Translations under genes and position numbers: made by a program
DNA from: an uncultured Methylococcaceae bacterium
GTDB taxonomy: Bacteria; Pseudomonadota; Gammaproteobacteria; Methylococcales; Methylomonadaceae
Length of the DNA stretch: 6,985 nucleotides
Reading direction: 5' to 3'
Assembly: GCA_903839795.1 (NCBI GenBank)
Contig: CAIMDR010000672.1
Coordinates: 1 to 6,985, forward strand
The notes under the pieces: model-generated
What the model was told of the DNA's origin: nothing
Database searches by the model: none
What the model saw: the letters and a program-made list of their open reading frames with translations, nothing else
Part shown: piece after piece, positions 5,807 to 6,985 of the stretch
Layout: every line of letters starts with the position of its first letter
How positions within the stretch are numbered: the first letter of the stretch is position 1

Positions 5807-5872
5807 ACAGTTTCTGGTGCTCAATCTTCACATTGAGTTCGTCGAGTATAAATAGACTGTGGCATTATTATT

Positions 5873-6865
5873 TTACATGGTTAACACAATTTTTCCGGTG
5901 GTATGGCCGGCTTCGATTAACTGATGGGCAACAGCCGCTTCTTTTAGGGGTAACTGCTGACTGACATGTAGCTTTAAGAGGCCTTTATTAGCCCATTGTG
6001 CGCATTGATTCAAAATGTCGACATGTTTGTCTCGGGCTTCAGGCAAATCTCTTAGCATCGGTGTTAACATCAACTCAAAACCAATCAGTAAATTACGCAT
6101 TCTGGCTTCGCTCAGGTTCAATTCACCCGGATCCAGCAAAGTTATCAAGCGTCCAAAATGAGCCGTCGCAGCAATACTTTCCTTAAATACCTCAGCGCCT
6201 ACCGTATCAAAAACCAGATCAGCCCCTTTGCCGTCGGTAAGTGCGTTGACTGCATCGGCAAAACCGTTTGGCGTATAAATAACGGCTTCATCAGCGCCCA
6301 GGCTTTTTACAAAGTCTGCCTTTTGTGCAGAACTTACCGTTGCAATGACTCGGGCTCCTTTTAGTTTAGCCAATTGTATCGCCACATGCCCAACACCGCC
6401 TGCTCCAGCATGAATCAACACCGTTTGTCCGGCCTGCAAACCGCCTCTATCAAACAAAGCGCCCCACGCAGTAATCAATACCAAGGGCGCCGCAGCCGCT
6501 TCAACAAATGAAAAAGTCTTGGGACTCAAACTAACCCAGCGTTCATCAAGTACGGTATATTCGGCATAGTTACCTTGTTCGCGACCCAGTCCGCCATTAC
6601 AAAACCAGACCTGATCGCCAACCTTAAATTGACTGATGCCAGTGCCAATTTCGACAACAATGCCGGCACCATCACACCCCAATACCGCAGGCAAGGGTTG
6701 GTCATAAAACACACCATGACGTCTGACTTTAGTATCGACCGGATTAACGCCTGCCGCTTGCAGTTTAACTTTAAGTTCTGTTGCGGTTGAAATTTCAGGT
6801 TCTTGTAGTTCCTGACAGGTTAAAACATCCGCTTCGCCAGCGGCTGTCATTAGAATTGCTTGCAT
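5873..6865 (-). CDS. Zinc-independent quinone oxidoreductase-like MDR protein
   Basis: This medium-chain dehydrogenase/reductase of 330 residues is predicted to be a cytoplasmic NADPH-dependent reductase of quinones or activated alkenes; the substrate cannot be read from sequence. The N-terminal GroES-like domain carries GVNPVDTKVRRHG (39-51) and PAVLGCDGAGIVVEIG (59-74). The NAD(P)-binding Rossmann domain has HAGAGGVGHVAIQLAKLKGA (152-171) with the AxxGxxG turn, then SLGADEAV and GADLVFDTVG. The C-terminus AGHTTGKIVLTM (319-330) is the usual MDR ending. The cysteine and histidine ligands of zinc-dependent alcohol dehydrogenases are absent. The FCNGGLGREQGNYAEY segment resembles the MDR subgroup often labelled quinone oxidoreductase or PIG3/ZTA1-like. 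I place the start at ATG 6865-6863, because AAGGAAGG lies five bases upstream. The longer frame from 6907 would overlap the preceding gene and adds 14 residues without a ribosome site. It probably forms an operon with that gene. Confidence 0.93.
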   Translation of the reverse strand: MQAILMTAAGEADVLTCQELQEPEISTATELKVKLQAAGVNPVDTKVRRHGVFYDQPLPAVLGCDGAGIVVEIGTGISQFKVGDQVWFCNGGLGREQGNYAEYTVLDERWVSLSPKTFSFVEAAAAPLVLITAWGALFDRGGLQAGQTVLIHAGAGGVGHVAIQLAKLKGARVIATVSSAQKADFVKSLGADEAVIYTPNGFADAVNALTDGKGADLVFDTVGAEVFKESIAATAHFGRLITLLDPGELNLSEARMRNLLIGFELMLTPMLRDLPEARDKHVDILNQCAQWANKGLLKLHVSQQLPLKEAAVAHQLIEAGHTTGKIVLTM

Positions 6866-6870
6866 GTTTA

Positions 6871-6878
6871 CCTTCCTT
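6871..6878 (-). promoter_or_regulatory. Ribosome binding site deciding the oxidoreductase start
   Basis: AAGGAAGG on the minus strand, five bases before ATG 6865-6863. It decides in favour of the 330-residue product over the 344-residue frame that starts at 6907. Confidence 0.8.
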
Positions 6879-6891
6879 ATTTTAGTTGCTA

Positions 6892-6985
6892 TCAATCTGC
6901 CAGCCATTGCTGGCGATAATCCTGATAGGAGGTGTGTTTTAGTTTTATTATTTGCCGGTCTTGATAAGCATAAATATCCGGTAGA
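6892..6985 (-). CDS. C-terminal end of an unidentified gene (partial)
   Basis: A frame enters from the right edge on the minus strand and runs 30 codons to TGA at 6894-6892. The visible end is polar and aromatic, LPDIYAYQDRQIIKLKHTS followed by YQDYRQQWLAD, and looks like natural protein. I do not recognise the family. The stop lies 26 bases before the start of the quinone oxidoreductase-like gene, so the two are probably co-transcribed. The oxidoreductase frame also remains open across this stretch without a stop, but it lacks a ribosome site here and reads less like protein (for example RPANNKTKTHLLSG). Confidence 0.68.
   Translation of the reverse strand, partial: LPDIYAYQDRQIIKLKHTSYQDYRQQWLAD

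Larger units (their letters stand above)
5439..5872. other. Gene-free stretch upstream of mrcB, packed with repeats
   Basis: This 434-base gap holds the mrcB leader and a candidate -10 near its left end. It then holds three distinct repeats between 5575 and 5806: a CACCACGAAG fragment, the 20-base-arm hairpin and the composite GTAG element. From 5811 to 5872 it holds only a small CTCAAT/ATTGAG hairpin (5820-5837) with no T-run on either side. I see no coding frame with a plausible start and ribosome site, and no RNA gene. Confidence 0.7.

Noticed and set aside
5820..5837. Small hairpin CTCAAT-CTTCAC-ATTGAG downstream of the oxidoreductase.
   Set aside because: Only six pairs, AT-rich, and no T-run follows in the direction of the gene; not convincing as a terminator.
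6863..6907. Longer start of the oxidoreductase at 6907 (344 residues).
   Set aside because: It overlaps the end of the upstream gene, has no ribosome site, and the extra residues do not resemble the family N-terminus, while the ATG at 6865 has a strong AAGGAAGG.

Overview
The window reads as chromosomal DNA of a gammaproteobacterium. LolA followed by RarA on one strand is a classic gammaproteobacterial neighbourhood, the class A penicillin-binding protein is of the PBP1B (UB2H-containing) type, and the intergenic spaces are full of short palindromic repeats. My best guess is a methanotroph-like member of the Methylococcales. That rests on the general look of the proteins and repeats, not on a marker gene, so it is inference.

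Layout, left to right. Positions 3-113 hold the possible 3' end of an unidentified plus-strand gene. A GTAG-headed inverted-repeat element (176-264) separates it from a type II toxin-antitoxin pair on the minus strand: an intact MazE/PemI-like antitoxin (585-851) and a MazF/PemK-like toxin (272-591). The toxin frame is broken by one missing A in an A run, just before the codons for the catalytic Thr-Arg. Upstream on the same strand lies rarA (953-2257). A 131-bp spacer with a perfect 20-bp-arm hairpin separates it from lolA (2389-3039), which overlaps the end of mrcB (3036-5438) by ATGA. Every confident gene in the window is on the minus strand.

The only gap over 300 bases (5439-5872) contains the mrcB promoter region and then three unrelated repeats in a row: a fragment of the CACCACGAAG repeat also seen between lolA and rarA, a 20-bp-arm hairpin, and a 118-bp element made of two inverted GTAG-headed palindromes. 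Beyond it are a zinc-independent quinone-oxidoreductase-type MDR protein (5873-6865) and, 26 bp upstream, the C-terminal end of an unidentified gene (6892-6985).

How the genes fit together: mrcB-lolA-rarA look like one transcription unit driven from about 5490. PBP1B polymerises and cross-links peptidoglycan, LolA carries lipoproteins across the periplasm, and RarA acts at stalled replication forks. The hairpin in the lolA-rarA spacer may tune rarA expression or mRNA stability. The mazEF pair is more AT-rich than rarA in the stretches I compared, and has its own candidate promoter and operator. No complete transposase, CRISPR array, tRNA or rRNA was seen.
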